From Breviolum minutum Mf 1.05b.01 (lineage: Eukaryota; Sar; Dinophyceae; Suessiales; Symbiodiniaceae), in the NCBI GenBank assembly GCA_000507305.1, contig DF239435.1:1-64000 (forward strand): a DNA stretch of 64,000 nucleotides. The letters are read 5' to 3'. The first letter of the stretch is position 1; the number at the start of each line of letters is the position of its first letter. Of this stretch, positions 44,177-57,416 are shown in pieces. The notes beneath the pieces are model-generated. The model was not told where the DNA came from, searched no databases, and worked only from the letters and a program-made list of their open reading frames with translations. The translations under genes were made by a program, and so were the position numbers.

Positions 44177-45660
44177 GAGTATACACTTCGAATACTGTAC
44201 TCTGTGAAAGAGCTTCACTAGTCAGTCATCACAATCTTCACAATCAGGATGTGGTTCTTTCCATTTCGGGATGCAGAAGTGCTCAATCACCATGTCTGGC
44301 TGTCGGGTCATGATGGTTCCGTGAGCCTTGAGGCAAACTTTTTGCCACAAGGACCGACATCACTCCTATTGTGATCATTGTGATCGTGCTCCTGCTGATA
44401 TTGTGCGGGTTCCTCGGGCTGCAGAGTGGCATTCGTTGGATTTTCCGACACCTCTATAGTTCTCCCAGGGGGAAAATACATGATATGTGGCCATCCCCAC
44501 AATCATGTGCATCATCAGCAGCAAAGCATAGTAACAGAATGTCACTGGCTTGGGAGCTTTGGTTGGACCCATTATTGAAATGCGAAAAGAAACTACTTTA
44601 GTTACAATAAATGTGTTACAATTGTACTCTAGCTGAACTGGCTGATGGGCAAACAATTGATGATGAAACCTTGCGAGCTTGGGTTGTTGAAAATCGTATC
44701 CAGCTGGATCTTGTGCAGGACTGCCTCTTATCTGCTGCAATTTTGTGGGTGCCTTCCTTCACGGACTCTGAGTGGGGAAAGAGATGATTCATTTTTCACT
44801 CCCAGACACGAAGTGGAACTCCAGTCTGCTACGCCCACGGCCTCGTGAAAGCAGGGCTTGAGTTTGAGTGGACTAGGGCAAGAGATCTCCAACAAAAACA
44901 GTGTGTTTCTGTGCGCAGCGGCTTCGGTGCTTTTTTTTTGACTATCGGTTTAACTGCAAGTTCGATAGGCACTTCGAAGTTGTGACATCACTGCGTTGCA
45001 GGGAAGTGTTGCAGATTGCATCAAATTGCTACAATTGGACTCCAAGGGTTATGTGATGAGGTTAGATGCAAAACATTCGCATCCTTACCCGATTGTTTTT
45101 GAGTTCTGGAGGGTTTGGAGTGGCAATTTTGTTCATCATCGTCTAAGGCTAAAGTTAAGTGGATGGAATGTTCGGGCTTTCAGAACTAAACTCATTGAGA
45201 TATCGTGAAAATATCTAGACTCGATTTACTGGACATTGGCCAATAGGAACCTTCCCATTTTACGAGGTGGACAGATTTTATCTATACGTGGCATAGAAAT
45301 TCCCGGTCTAGAGTGGCAGCTTCTGGAAACAGCACCACTTTCGCAGATTGCATCAGGATTGGGGGGACAGATGTTTTTTAACCAATATGTGGGTCTAACA
45401 TGGTCTAGCAGACATGTTATTTATATATTGATGCATAACATACATTTATTTTTGTATCAATAGTGTTTGATTTATTGATTAATATGGTGTGTTTTGGTGT
45501 CATTTGCGTACATACACATGTTCCTGCTGGTTTTCTTACATGTTTTTTTACATAAATATATTGGTTATATAGTTCTTTGCACTTGTTAAAACCATTCAAG
45601 TTTGTTTGTATATATTGTGAATATATACACATGTTTCATGATTTTTTAGATATATGTCAG

Positions 45661-45831
45661 CCCCCTTGGAGGGGACGCTCCAAATGACTCTAAAACACTC
45701 TAAAGCACTCCTTGCTGTAAGGATTAAGGTTTACATATATAGAGTATTTTGAGTGGTTTAGAGTGTTTTTAACCAGGGTTTTAGAAAGTTTTAGACTGTT
45801 TTTTTGAGGAAGAGGGTCCCTTCCAAGGGGG
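45661..45831. repeat. MITE-like element, family B
   Basis: Terminal inverted repeats are CCCCCTTGGAGGGGAC (45661-45676) and its counterpart at 45816-45831 (15 of 16 match). The 171-nt body has repeated ACTCTAAA/TTTAGAGTG motifs that also pair with each other. It lies in an AT-rich setting and carries no coding capacity. Confidence 0.8.
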
Positions 45832-46046
45832 TTCTCCCTGACGTCAATGAAATTGTGCATCCGACGTAGCATATACTCTGATTTTCTATGCTGTGGTTGG
45901 CCAATTTGATAGAAAAGAAGCTCCTATGTCCAACTGCCAGCAGCTCCCCTCGGTGCATACGTTTTTTCAAGCGTGACTTCTGACATGACGTGAGGTGACG
46001 GAAAACTGCATTTCTTTTGCGTGAGTAAGGGACAAATGAACCAACA

Positions 46047-46064
46047 TTAGCCAAAATGAGCTAC
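46047..46064 (-). other. Possible dinoflagellate spliced-leader relic
   Basis: On the minus strand the sequence GTAGCTCATTTTGGCT matches the 3' part of the conserved dinoflagellate spliced leader with one inserted T, then diverges (AATG for CAAG). Relic leaders are reported where processed mRNAs were reinserted into the genome. Only about 15 bases match, so chance cannot be excluded. Confidence 0.3.
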
Positions 46065-46375
46065 ATGTTAATGTATAATTTGTATTTTCGTGTGTTTGGA
46101 TCTTGGTGAAACGATTTTACTTCCATGGTAAGACCATGTAAGACCGATATGTTTGCCCTTTCCTAGAAGGATGGGCAGTAAACCAACGAGGTGGAAAGTG
46201 GTGTTGGCGCTCCTTGAGTCGATGATTACAGCCAAGTTCCAACCAGATTCCTGGCATCAGGATGAACCTTTTGGTATGTTTTAATTGAAAACCTTTTTCT
46301 CTACCAAGACTAAGTCTTTATTTTCAACCCGTGTTAATGTCTCTTTTGGGAAAAACTGAAGGATATCCGAAGAAG

Positions 46376-46415
<40 letters not shown>

Positions 46416-46416
46416 G
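46376..46416. repeat. (TTG)n microsatellite
   Basis: About 12 uninterrupted TTG triplets, followed by a T/G-rich tract to about 46570 that gives only low-complexity readings. Confidence 0.9.
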
Positions 46417-47298
46417 GAGTTGGATTTGGAGTTTGAGGGGGGGGTGAATTATTCCGTTGTTGCCATTGTTTTGTGTGTGTTTTTCCCTGCTGTTTGTTTC
46501 GTTGGTTCTTTTTCTTTTTGTTTGCTTTTGTTGTTTTTTGCTTTGCTGTTTTTGCTGCCTGCCCGCTTTAGTGCTTTTGCTGCTGCTGTTGATGATGAAG
46601 ATGAAAAGAATCACAATCAGCAGCACCAAGACACTTACATGAGGGACAGGGAGCGAGCACCAAGACCCTACCGGCATCGGAACCTTTAGAGCTTGCAACC
46701 ATGCACCAAGGCCCCCGAACCGTGGGAAGCCCACGCACCCACCCCACGACAGCAACACAAGCAGCAGCAAAAAACTGCAACAAGACCGATTGAAACACAT
46801 ATTCCCAAAACAGTTTCATTTGTGTTGTTGTTTCCAGGGGATTTGGTGGGGTGAGAACCCATGTTTGAAAATCTCGATTTGATTTTGGGATATTTTCAGC
46901 ATGTAATTCAAGTATGGGGCATTATCATCTGCAAGGTCTCGGACTTGTCCGGCGAAAGGATGCTACTGGCATTTATGGCCCAATGTACCACCCAAAGACT
47001 TGCATTGAAAGATACAGAAGTGAAACTCTTGGTGTTTTGACTTTGTATGGATTTTGTAGGAATAACGGAACTCCGGTTTCCCTGTTTCCCTGCAGATTCA
47101 CCTGATGATCATGGGGAAATTCCAATTTTTCCATGCCTGGATGGCTCACCGCCAGGCGACCACACACCATCAATGACCACCAAAAATCTGGACACGTTCA
47201 AAGTGCGTTCCCAACTCAAACTCATCAAGAGCATGTTTCATACACCTTAAACTTGAGTTTGACATAGTTTTGGGCCCGTTCTACTGACGTGTCTTGAG

Positions 47299-50200
47299 GA
47301 TGCTTTCACCTTCAATGGTGCCCTTTGTGCAATGGGAAGCCCTGAAACTTGGCCGATGGCGCTGCACTTCATGCGCTGCATGCAACGGCAAGAGATCCAA
47401 GTGAGTTTGATCACCTACGGTGCCTGGCCTGAACCGAAAAACAAAAGATTTTAGAAACATATGGAAAGGGTATCCGGCACGTGTCCGGAAGGGATACACA
47501 ATTCTGATAAAAAAATATGATGCAGATGACAGAAACACATAGATACTGCATTTGATAGTGGAATATTATAGGCAATCACGGACTATAGATACCATGGTGA
47601 CCTGTGAGCCTGGCATATATAGCTCATGAAACTCAGGAGCCTTGATCACTTGCTGCGAGATGCTTGGACTAGTGCCCGTTGCTACGGTGCCCGTTTGTGA
47701 ATCATAGGCCTATAGCCTCACGTTTCACTGCTGACCTGTCACTGCATGCAAAATTCCATGAAGTTTATGATGAGATTTAACTTGGATTTTTCAGGTGCCA
47801 TTAGATAAGAGCATTGGGGATTTAACTCCAGCACATAGCAGGACACCAAATTTCGGTATCACTTTAACCTTCACGGCTCCAACGTTAAAGGAATTTCTGC
47901 AACATTTCGCTGAGGAAAGCGCATCAATGGCAGAGAGCATTGGAACTTCTGCAGGGATTGAAAAGGTGACTTTGGCGAAAGTGCTTTTCATGACATAGCC
48001 GTCCATGAGACGCTTTGACAGGGTTGTCTTTTGTTTGTAATTTTCCATTTATGTACATTTGCATATAGTTGTTTGGGACCAATAGTGGGAATCATGGAAT
48101 CAGGCACAGATTCCTGCGTTTTGATGCCATGATCGGTGTTTAGGACGATGATCCCACCTGACATATTTGCACTCCCTTTTTCTACCCGTGTTCAAGTGTT
48201 ATTGTGCTCACAATGCAGCAGCTCCCAACAACGTAGAGCTTGCACTTAGGGATGTAAGAGCGCTCACAGCTCCAAAAAACAAGTCATGATGATGAGCACA
48301 TTCCAGGACATAATTTCAGAGCTATAAGTATGTTAGAAATCCTGAACATTCAACAGGTTCATTAGGGGAAGTCTTCTCAACAAATGAGATTTTTCTTTAA
48401 CTGTTCACAAGAACTCAACAATTAAAGCAGATGCGGGTTCCGTTTGCCTGCAACTTAAGGCAAGGCAAAGCAGATGTGATCAGTTACAGTGCTGCCATCA
48501 GTGCCTGTGAAAAGGCACGAAGGGCTTCCGTAGCTCTTGAAACTTGGCTTCCTACTTGATGATGTTTTGGAGGCCACAGCTGACACGAGCAAAATTTATA
48601 AGTACATCTAGCAAGGCCAATAAGCATCAAAAAGGAGCCAACCTGAGCAAAGCGATAGCTGCGATACCCACAACTTCAGGAGCTTTTGGACGAAATGAGA
48701 CGTGTGCAAGTACGCACTGATGACATTTCTTGCAACGCTGCTTTGTGACCTGACCAAAATAATGGGAGTGCCTGTTGGATGTCGTGTGGAAGGTGTTGAA
48801 GTGACACGCCACCCCGTTGAATGTGTTGCGCTGCAAGCATCTCAAACTTCACACTTGATAGTGCACTCCTGGCCAATTTGATGTAAGAGTCTAACTCCAA
48901 TATATTGGTCATCATTTTTATCATGCTCGTATATAATTATCGTTTGAAGTGTAGAAAATCACCATTTGATATCAAGGAGTGCCTGTGAGAAGAGCGGCTA
49001 CTGGCAGATGGGCTTGAGTTTATTGGAACAGATCAATGTATCTCGATCCCTGTACCGACTTACCACCGCGAAAGCCATCGGAGGGTCGCATTAGGCAGAT
49101 GATTGTCATGAAGTATTGTATATATATAATTATATATATTTATCTATTTATATTATTGTCAATTTAGATTATTTTTGTCAAGCAGATCTAACCAGTTGGT
49201 TCACCAGCATGACAGACAGTGACATACTTGACTGCCACCAAGGGAATTCCATCATGCTACCTCCTACGGTGATATTCTATAGATTAGTATCGTATAAATA
49301 TACATCATCTCATGTCATGGATAGTCTATGACAGAAGATGCCATACCATGCCAGGTTCTAGCATAAGCCGGCCATGTGGCCATGTCCTTTCAGGTGATGT
49401 GTACTGCTTGGCGAGGTAGCTCAGCCCCATGCATCACCAAGGCCCTTAGCCCTGGATCTGTGAGCTTCAACGCCTCTATCAGCGCAATGAGTTCCTTGCC
49501 AATGACCATAGGATTTGTGATGGCATTGGCAAGACCCTTTGGGCCATCCTTGGGGTTGACCTTTTTGATGTAGTGATGCTTGCAAATTCATGTTTGGAAC
49601 TTTCTGCAGTTTCAGATGTTTTTTTTTCCAGCCATGTATTCATTCTTGAAGCAATCGGACCTTTTTTGATGTGGTGTTCACCAGCTGCGATTTTTACTGC
49701 ACAGCTCTCCCAATCCTTGGTGGTTCCCTGCATGTTGCATACATCACAGACACCTTGTGGCTGCGGCTTCTAGCGAATTTACATATGGAAACAGCCCACC
49801 CTTGACTTGGATGTTTCTTGGGTTCTTCATGGATTCTTTGGTTCGGTCCTGCAGGTTCTATCTCTGCTTGGTCTTCCGCAGTTGCGCTTTTCCATGCCAT
49901 GCGAAGATTTCAGGTACAGCCGGACGACGTGAGCTGCTTGGAACCATTGGCCGTAGAGTCATGGGAGTTCCTCATAGCGACGCATGGACAGTGGGGACCT
50001 AACGACAAATTACAGCGACCTGACACGACCTCACCCCAAAAGGTAGCTAAGGAAGGGAAATCCCCTGATTTCAGGAAAATCAAGGTTGGTGAAATATTAT
50101 AATTTGGCCAGATATTATGTGTTTCCTTTGCACATATTTTTTAATTTTTGTTCCTCTCTGATTTTAAAAGGGTTAGTTACATGGGGGTTCATAGCTGATG

Positions 50201-51252
50201 GTAAAGGCACATGATTGTTAATTGACATGTTTGCTGAACTGGATTTTCCAGAGAACTCCCGTAATTCACTTTGGGAAACTCGATCTAATTGGCTTAGGTA
50301 CTTTGGTAGCGTTCATGGATCATCTCTTGCACCACTTGAGTTTGTTAATTTCAAACACCGTTGAATTCATGGGAATCAAGAGATATTTACCAGTCATCAA
50401 GTGGTGAATCGTCCGCTGAATTGAAGTTTCCACGCCACAAACCTTAGCAACCTTACTGGCCCCAAGGTTACAACGCGGCCATCACCACCTGTGAAGGTAA
50501 GCATTGGTGGGTCGGTCTCCATTTCTTCTCGGCGTTGCAGCAGCAGGATCCCGTCGGTGAGCTTAATGACTTGACAAATGCGGCAGGTCAGTTAGGTTTG
50601 AAACCGAAACCGAAGACTTTTTTGTGTGGGGTGACATGACTCAACTGAAGTTCAAGCAGCAAATAGGAACAGTCAAAGGGAAATATTGTGTTGCAATTGT
50701 GAATCTCCAACTAGGCCAGGCACCGAGACAAGTTCGAGAATTGTGTTTTGCAATTTGTAAAAAACTTGGGGAACACTGGCTCAAAAGAATTTTTGTTGCA
50801 GAATAGCAGGGTGTACTATGCGTTGTTTTTGAGGGTTTTTTTTAAATCAATGTGACCACGCCACAACCGATGTACATCCTGGAACCGAGGTCCGCTTCGG
50901 TGCGATGATTGCTGCTGGGACCGCATGGCGCAGGTCCCTCATGCTGCTGGAGCAGCTGGAGAAGCAGAACTGGAGGTCCAATCGCATCAGCCCCTCGGTT
51001 TGGCAATTAGGGTTTGCAACTCCAATGAAGGTGCTGAGTCCTGAGTGCTGACTTATTGGTTCCCTATTTTAAGTACGTGTTTGTCTTTCTTTCCTTTTTA
51101 CGTAGTTTGTTTCGTCCTTCGTGCGTTGAAGTGGTCGCTTACTGTAGCTTAGCTGTTGTCCCGCTTTTCAGCCTTTTTCTTTGTGTTTGTACATTTCTTG
51201 GTTTTCCTTATTGACTGCGATCAGGTCACAACGCAGCAGTGGAAGCATGCAG
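47299..51252 (+). CDS. Pentatricopeptide-repeat (PPR) protein split over many small exons
   Basis: Successive plus-strand pieces each carry a PPR signature. 47299-47400 is exactly 34 codons (DAFTFNGALCAMGSP, ALHFMRCMQRQEIQ), ending at a GTGAG donor. Others are 48460-48545 (GKADVISYSAAISACEKARR), 48680-48744 (ELLDEMRRVQVRTDDISCNA), 49394-about 49490 (SPGSVSFNASISAM), 49855-about 49960 (WSSAVALFHAMRRFQVQPDD), 50467-50496 (YNAAITTCE, GTAAG donor), 50889-about 51005 (VRFGAMIAAGTAWRRSLMLL, EQLEKQNW) and 51225-51252 (HNAAVEAC). PPR proteins bind organelle RNA one base per repeat and direct editing, splicing or stability; dinoflagellates have many. The repeats are incomplete in places, suggesting missed exons or decay. 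N and C termini and any organelle-targeting signal were not found. An opposing minus-strand frame at 49570-49400 is open but judged a shadow. Confidence 0.65.
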
Positions 51253-51299
51253 GGCAAGTTTCTGGGCAGACTTGCCGGAAGACACTGTTTATATTACTC

Positions 51300-53690
51300 T
51301 AGCATCGCATCAGTACTCCGCCGAAACATTTCAGTTCTTTGACTGTTTTTTTGTCACTTACCTCAAGTTGAGGTCATATGTGAACTCAAAGTTCAAACAT
51401 CAAAATCTGTTTTTTTTCAGGTTCCATTTGGAAGGCAACTCTGGCATTGCTGCAGCTTGCCATGTTTTGATATCACAGCCAAGTCACCCAGGTAGAAATT
51501 GAAAATCGAGTGGAGCCATCCCAATTGGTATTGAGATGCATCATGATGAAATAATATGATGAAATGAATATTAATGCTATATGATAATGCACATTGTCTT
51601 TGAAGGCAAAATTGCCAGATGAACGGAGCTGTATTCCTTGTCTTCCCATGGATGTAGCCTTCAAGACTCAGAATATATGATTCCGATTCTGACTGAATGT
51701 CGAGTGGAGTTCTATTGCTCCTGTTGAGTTGAAGCCAAACGAACTCCACATGCGAGATGTTGAGGAAAGATATGTCTTCAAAGCAGCAACATCCCGATTC
51801 TTGACAACTGGGAGCTGGGTTCATAACGGGGCGGGCTGGTGAAGAGACCCTTCATTCTGGTTTCTGAGCAGATTTCAGCGCCCCATATGCCCACAGTACT
51901 GTACCTTTCCGGAACCCATGAACAGATGTTTCAATCATTTTCCAGTGCCTGGACTCCCCTTCCTGGTGTGCAAGTTACATATTGAAGGTGAGCAGATCAC
52001 CTCAGATTTGACTATTTGGCTATGATCACCGGATTCGTTTGAGAACATGGTGAAACCATTGATGTTGCAGGGCATCAATTGTTGATACTTAATAGTTGTA
52101 TGTATATAGGCATGAAAATCCAAGTGCCTCGCTACATTAGGATTTGACGCTTCCAGTCACACCCTCCTATTGAAAAAACATGCCCCCATTGCCAGGACAC
52201 TTCTGAATTCTATGAGGTATGTAAGTGTGCAGGCTTGGTCTAGAATTTGTTTAACCAACGGATGATTGGGATTTAGGACCCACATCTGCACATTTTTTGT
52301 CTATGATGCATGACGATTTTCACAGTGGCATTGCGTGCGCACGCGTATTTCAACATACGGTTGACTTGGTGAAGTGATTCCGGAGGATGAGAAATTATTC
52401 AACAAGGAATCAACAAGATCTAATTGTATATTTATATGAAAAAATAGGCCTGCATAAATAAAAACGTGCCCACGTATATTCAAAGCAAATCTCTTTATAT
52501 GTAGCGATGATTCTGGAAGATCAAATGTTGATTCCTTCATCCATCAAAAGGAATATTACACCTGTTACTGTCACTGGGGTATATCCTGCCGACACCTGAG
52601 GATGCAACCAGTTTTTTTTCCACACTTTTGGTTCTGGAATCTTGTGATCAACCCAGATGTGCAACAACGGTTCCTTGGAATTTGGTCCGGATCCGGTCCG
52701 GACGGTTTGTTGGCAGATTGTTGTTTTTTTGGTAGCATGCACGAGTGTTGAAAACAGAGTCCTTTTGTTCCTAAATCATAAGCTTTCAAAGAGACATATT
52801 TCTTCAGTTGTTGGAATGAGGGTACTGAAGAGAAGGGTTTCGAATTATGTAGTACGAACTTGTTGACTCCTTGACCAGAAAATGTATCAAATGGTTGCAG
52901 GACAACGGCGTGTTTTCCCAACATCGTGGAGGGAGATTCTCAAATTGTTGGGGAGTTGCAGCCACTTGACACATTTCTACAAGGAGTTTGCTGCAAATGA
53001 GCTCTCCATGGTTTGGTGTCAATGCTGAGAAGTTGTTGAAATAGTTCCCTCTATTTCTAATCTCTGAGGTGTTGAGATCGCTTGAGCAGCACATGCAGTA
53101 TGTTTTCAAGATCTGAATCTGAGTGTTTCAATTTTTGTCAGCTGGCCCCTCTGGCCACACTTGACATTTTGCCTGTGAATTTTCAAACTGTTTTGCACTC
53201 TCCCTTGGTCCACGGGGTTGAGTGACCAAGGGATGTTTGACCATTTGGCATGCGGGTTGCCAGCATTTTTGATGGGATTTCTTTAACCCGTACACGGAAT
53301 CCAAGAGCACTGTTGGACAAAGATGTCAAGAGGAAAAGGTCCTGCCCTTTGATTTCAGACTTCCCGGGGTTGTTCTCAGAAGTGTCTCCAATAGATCCGG
53401 TGTGAAGAGGAAACTGTATTCCAATGCATTCATGCTTACTGGATCCTGGATCTTTTAGGGTTGTTGGATTCAAGTATGTGTTTTGTTTTACCTTTCCGCA
53501 TATATGATGGCTCAACAGACTTTGTTCTTACCAATCTCTAGCTGATTTGGCCTGGGACCAGACTGGCAGATGGCAAGAAGCGCAACGAATTTGTGCATCC
53601 ATGAGATGGAACCTAGTCCCATATAGGCATATAGGTCTCCCTAACATTGGGACATGGATTGAGGGTGCTGGAGTGAGAGAGGGGATAGGT
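51300..53690. other. No supported gene
   Basis: AT-rich sequence with stops in all frames. A few short open pieces lack convincing splice borders or family motifs. It includes poly-T/poly-A runs and short AT repeats only. Confidence 0.4.
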
Positions 53691-53699
53691 TACTGAAAG

Positions 53700-55290
53700 A
53701 GAGTGCCCGTTTTGTCTAGGAGTCAAGGCTTCCAAATTCAAGGCTTCCACTCCACTCGTTGGAGGTGCTCCTATCCCACCATATCAGTCATCCACTTGGA
53801 AGCCATTTGGCATTTCCAAGGTCCGGTGAAGCTCACCATAGGTCACCTTGGTGCTGTATCGCTGGCACTACTTGAGTATTGGGAATGGATATGGCTTCGA
53901 GAAATGACGGCGTTGCAGTTTGGCCCTGTTTAGAATGTGTTAGGATTTTATTTCTCTATGTGGGCAGGATTATGTGGAGAGCAGGTAATTGCACATCTCA
54001 CATATTTTTTTATGAAAATGCAAACCCGAAGATAGCTCAGGTGACTTTGCTCCTCTCTCATTGAGGATTTCCGTGTTTTGCTTGGGATCTTGTTGTGTAA
54101 ATCTACCAGCATGGCCCCCGGTGCCTCAGAAGTTCCCATCGTCCAAATGGCTCAAGGTGCTGAGATTTTACCATCGGTTCTCAGCATTTACACATGGAAG
54201 ATATGGGGTTGACCCATGAGCCATTGTTGGAAAGTTAAAGCAAGATATGTGATTTGACTACTGACTATATATATATAATAAAAAATATATATATATATAT
54301 AATATTCGAATAATTTCGAATACACATCACATTTGCATACGTGATATGTTAGTAAATATTCAAACGAAGCAGTATAGCGGCAACAATTCTATCAGTTTGC
54401 TTTTAAGGCACAGTGGCAGAGTGGTCACGTCCTAGATATGCAAGTAATTTTGCATCTCCCATTGTCTTGAATCATATCATTTATTTGTTTACATATATCA
54501 TCAGCAGGAGTTGCGCCCTTGCAACTTGAAGCTTTTCCAGAACAGACCTTGAAACTTGAAACCCTTTTGGTTGCCATTGTCAGCAGCTGGGGTCTTCATG
54601 ATGGAGGAGGACGGATTAGTGATTAGTGGCTGCTGCATTTTTCGTGTCGGTCATGTCAGTTGATGTTTTTTTTAGTGGAACCTCGCTAGATTTGGTTAAT
54701 ATTGGATTCTGAAGACTTCAGTTGGAATTTGTCAACACCTGTCAAGTCACTCTGACTGGTTTGGGTTAACACGTGGAAGGCATAGGGATACCTATGTGCA
54801 TTACTTCCTGAAATAGAAGAAACTCGGTGATGTTTCCACTCTATATCTCAGCACTTTGGTCCCCATGGCAGAGCATGGTTAATAGAATTAAGCTTCCACG
54901 ATTGTGTCCCAAGGTTTGAAAGACTTTGTGTATTGGATAGATGCACAATGTTTCTCAGCTGCTGCATGTTGCCATGTTCGTGTCACAGCATACAGTCTCT
55001 AGCCCCGGTGATGGACAGATGGGTTCAAAGATCCCTATAGACCCTAGGAGGCAACTGCAAAATTGTTCTACCCCAAAAATAGAATCATTAATAATCTATA
55101 GTTTATATTTCGCACTTCTACTGAGCAGTTGCAGTTCACTGGAGATCCCAGAGCGGACTTGCAAGAACCGTTTTTTGGGCATCACTTAGGACAGACAATT
55201 GGTGAAACATGCCTGAGACACTTCCGCAGTCCGAAGGAAACCCAAGAATTCAGATGGATGTAAAAGATTTGAGATGTTCACTTCATACCT
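53700..55290. other. Mostly non-coding; one weak plus-strand open piece
   Basis: A plus-strand open piece at about 53703-53933 (ISVIHLEAIWHFQGPVKL, GAVSLALLEYWEWIWL) has no recognised motif. An AT dinucleotide tract with TATTCGAATAATTTCGAATA lies at 54258-54322. The rest shows nothing that I can assign. Confidence 0.35.
54258..54322. repeat. (AT)n tract with TTCGAATA palindromes
   Basis: Two (TA)n runs separated by AATAAAAAA, followed by two TTCGAATA-like inverted units. Low complexity. Confidence 0.85.
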
Positions 55291-55295
55291 TTTAG

Positions 55296-56215
55296 GTGTC
55301 ACCTTCAAGACTCCAACGGAAACATCGATGCACTGTCAAGTCCAGGGCATTTACTGGTACAATGTGTCGGTCTCGGTGAATGGAAAGACGTTGGTGCAGC
55401 CGCACAGTGGGTAAGGGATGCCAAGAAAACGTACGTCAAACTGCGGTAGAAGTGGTAGACCACTTTCCAACTCCATTGTTTGATTATGTCGTTTGGCTAA
55501 GGATTGATGGTGTTTGCTAGTTCACAATGGGCACGCTTCATTTTAAAGAAAAAAACATGTAAACGCCAATTCTACGAATTCACATGCAGCAGGGACCAGT
55601 CTTGGACTGCATCAATCCAACCTTAGATATTCCCATAACCCTTGGTTTTGGTCCTTTCACAACAAAATCAATGCAGATTCTAAGTCAACATTGGTTGACT
55701 GTGTGACCTGAGTGGCCAGAATCCAAGCCGGAGAAACTGTCTACAAAATACACAGGAACGAATATGCAGTCATAGCTATTCAGTCATACCCGCATGCCCA
55801 GGTGTGCCAAAGCGTCGCGGCTTCTGGCAGCACCTCGGAGAATTTTCCAGGAATGGCACCTTTGTGTTGAGCAGCACAAAGCCTGAGGGTGTTTGAAAAA
55901 GGGAGGGTATAATGTGTACAATATTCTCACGTTTGCATTATAGTCTTTTGGTAAGATATTTTTTACAAGCATTTTTTTTGCATTCTTCATGTGGGATGAT
56001 GGAAAAACTACCTGTTTTCAAGGCATCCATGTTTTCAGCTCCTTGCAATTTTCCAAAAGCGGCCCGGCAGAAACCTTCTCGAGTTGAGAAGGTTGGCTGA
56101 CGGAAAGTGAGGTCATGGGCCCTAGTGGTGCGGGGAAATCCTTGCTACTTCACAGTTTATGTGGCCTGGCACCTTCAAACGCCATGGTGTTTGGGACTCC
56201 CAGTGGCAATGCTGT
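55296..56215 (+). CDS. ABCG-type ABC transporter, N-terminal part of the ATPase domain (partial)
   Basis: Exon 55296-55410 (VTFKTPTETSMHCQVQGI, YWYNVSVSVNGKTLVQPHSG) joins through a GT-AG intron (55411-56107) to the exon starting at 56108 (EVMGPSGAGKSLLLHSLCGL, APSNAMVFGTPSG). Phase fits exactly: GG+T gives Gly. The joined product has the ABCG order: an aromatic A-loop region, a turn (NGKTL), then the Walker A motif GPSGAGKS. The residue after Lys-Ser is Leu where most members have Thr (GKST). Signature, Walker B and membrane segments should follow downstream, but I could not find them before the glycosyltransferase at 57417. The gene is therefore truncated or its exons escaped me. An open piece at 56385-56510 (GAVYGVGPGGVFTEWLPQFY) is not ABC-like. 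Confidence 0.65.
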
Positions 56216-57416
56216 TAAGATATGTTAAGATGAGAGACTGCTGATGGATATCCTACACTACGTGATTTGGATGTATCATCTTTAGTATCATTACGAAAAA
56301 TGCACGACCTACTGGATGATATGTTGCATGGTTTATAGTTGTGGTAAGAATATGGGGACGGTCCATGTTCAAGATCATTACTGCTGCAGGCAAGGTGCCG
56401 TCTATGGCGTGGGCCCGGGAGGTGTATTCACAGAGTGGCTGCCTCAGTTTTACCTTGCGGATTCCAAACCCATAGGATCCATGTATGATATATTTACCTA
56501 CATTTAAATTACCAAAAACATATGCCCAAATGTAAGGTAGATATTCCATACTTTCGATCCTATGGGAAGGTTTTTTCATGTGCATTTTGAAGCTCACATG
56601 CGTTCAAAGATAAGCCAACGTGACCGCCAACCCAATGATAAATTGAGTCAGCACGTTTTCTGGCATTTTCGTAACTGGACCCTTGTGTCTGTCTAAGTTG
56701 TCGAAATATCCCATTTGGCTTGGTGATTTTTTATCCAAATGAGGGTTGGTGTGCCTCAGCGGAATATGGCACTATTGGAGCAGGTTCGCGGATTTCTAGG
56801 CTGAGAGGCTATATCTCAGTTTCTCCATGTTTTTTTTGAACATGGAAAACGAGATATGGTTGGTGGGCCTCGAAATGTGTGAAAGAATTATATCAAAGTG
56901 GAAGCAGATGTTGTAGAGATACCCATTTTCCACCTCCATGATTGTTGAAGGGCAAAGCCTTCGGAAGCCCTGGCAAAAAAATGATTGTTGAAGGGAAAAG
57001 CACAAATTGGGACTGCCTGCTCACTTTGGAGAGGTAATCCAACAGTGAATAGATTGTGCTTGCTTCGATTCATCAACCGAAATTCAAAATAGATCGAACT
57101 TCAACCGCACCAATCCCAAGAATCAGACTGAGCGAGACTCAGGTCGCTAAGATCAAGGATTGATTTCAGAAGTAGGTTCGGTTCAATGATGTTCAATGTA
57201 TTTTCATTTCACATCTCATACTGCACCTACACCACTGGTCCACCCTTAAACCTGTAGCTGACTGTATGTGTGTATAGATGTGCAAAAATGTGCTTGCAAA
57301 TGTGTGTGTGTGTGTTTTCTCCTGTCATGCTCTTTCCGCACAACTTTTGGAAAACCCTCAAGGAATTAGTCCCCAGCGCTCAACGATTTCAGTAACGCCA
57401 GCTCCCTGCCACAGCC

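Noticed and set aside
49400-49570. Minus-strand open piece (GKELIALIEALKLTDPGLRA) resembling an acyl-CoA hydratase helix
   Set aside because: The plus strand of the same segment carries a PPR signature in line with neighbouring PPR exons and has a strong pyrimidine-AG acceptor. The hydratase resemblance rests on one helix only.
54408-54480. tRNA-like start (GTGGCAGAGTGG)
   Set aside because: It resembles an A box, but no B box or cloverleaf could be folded.
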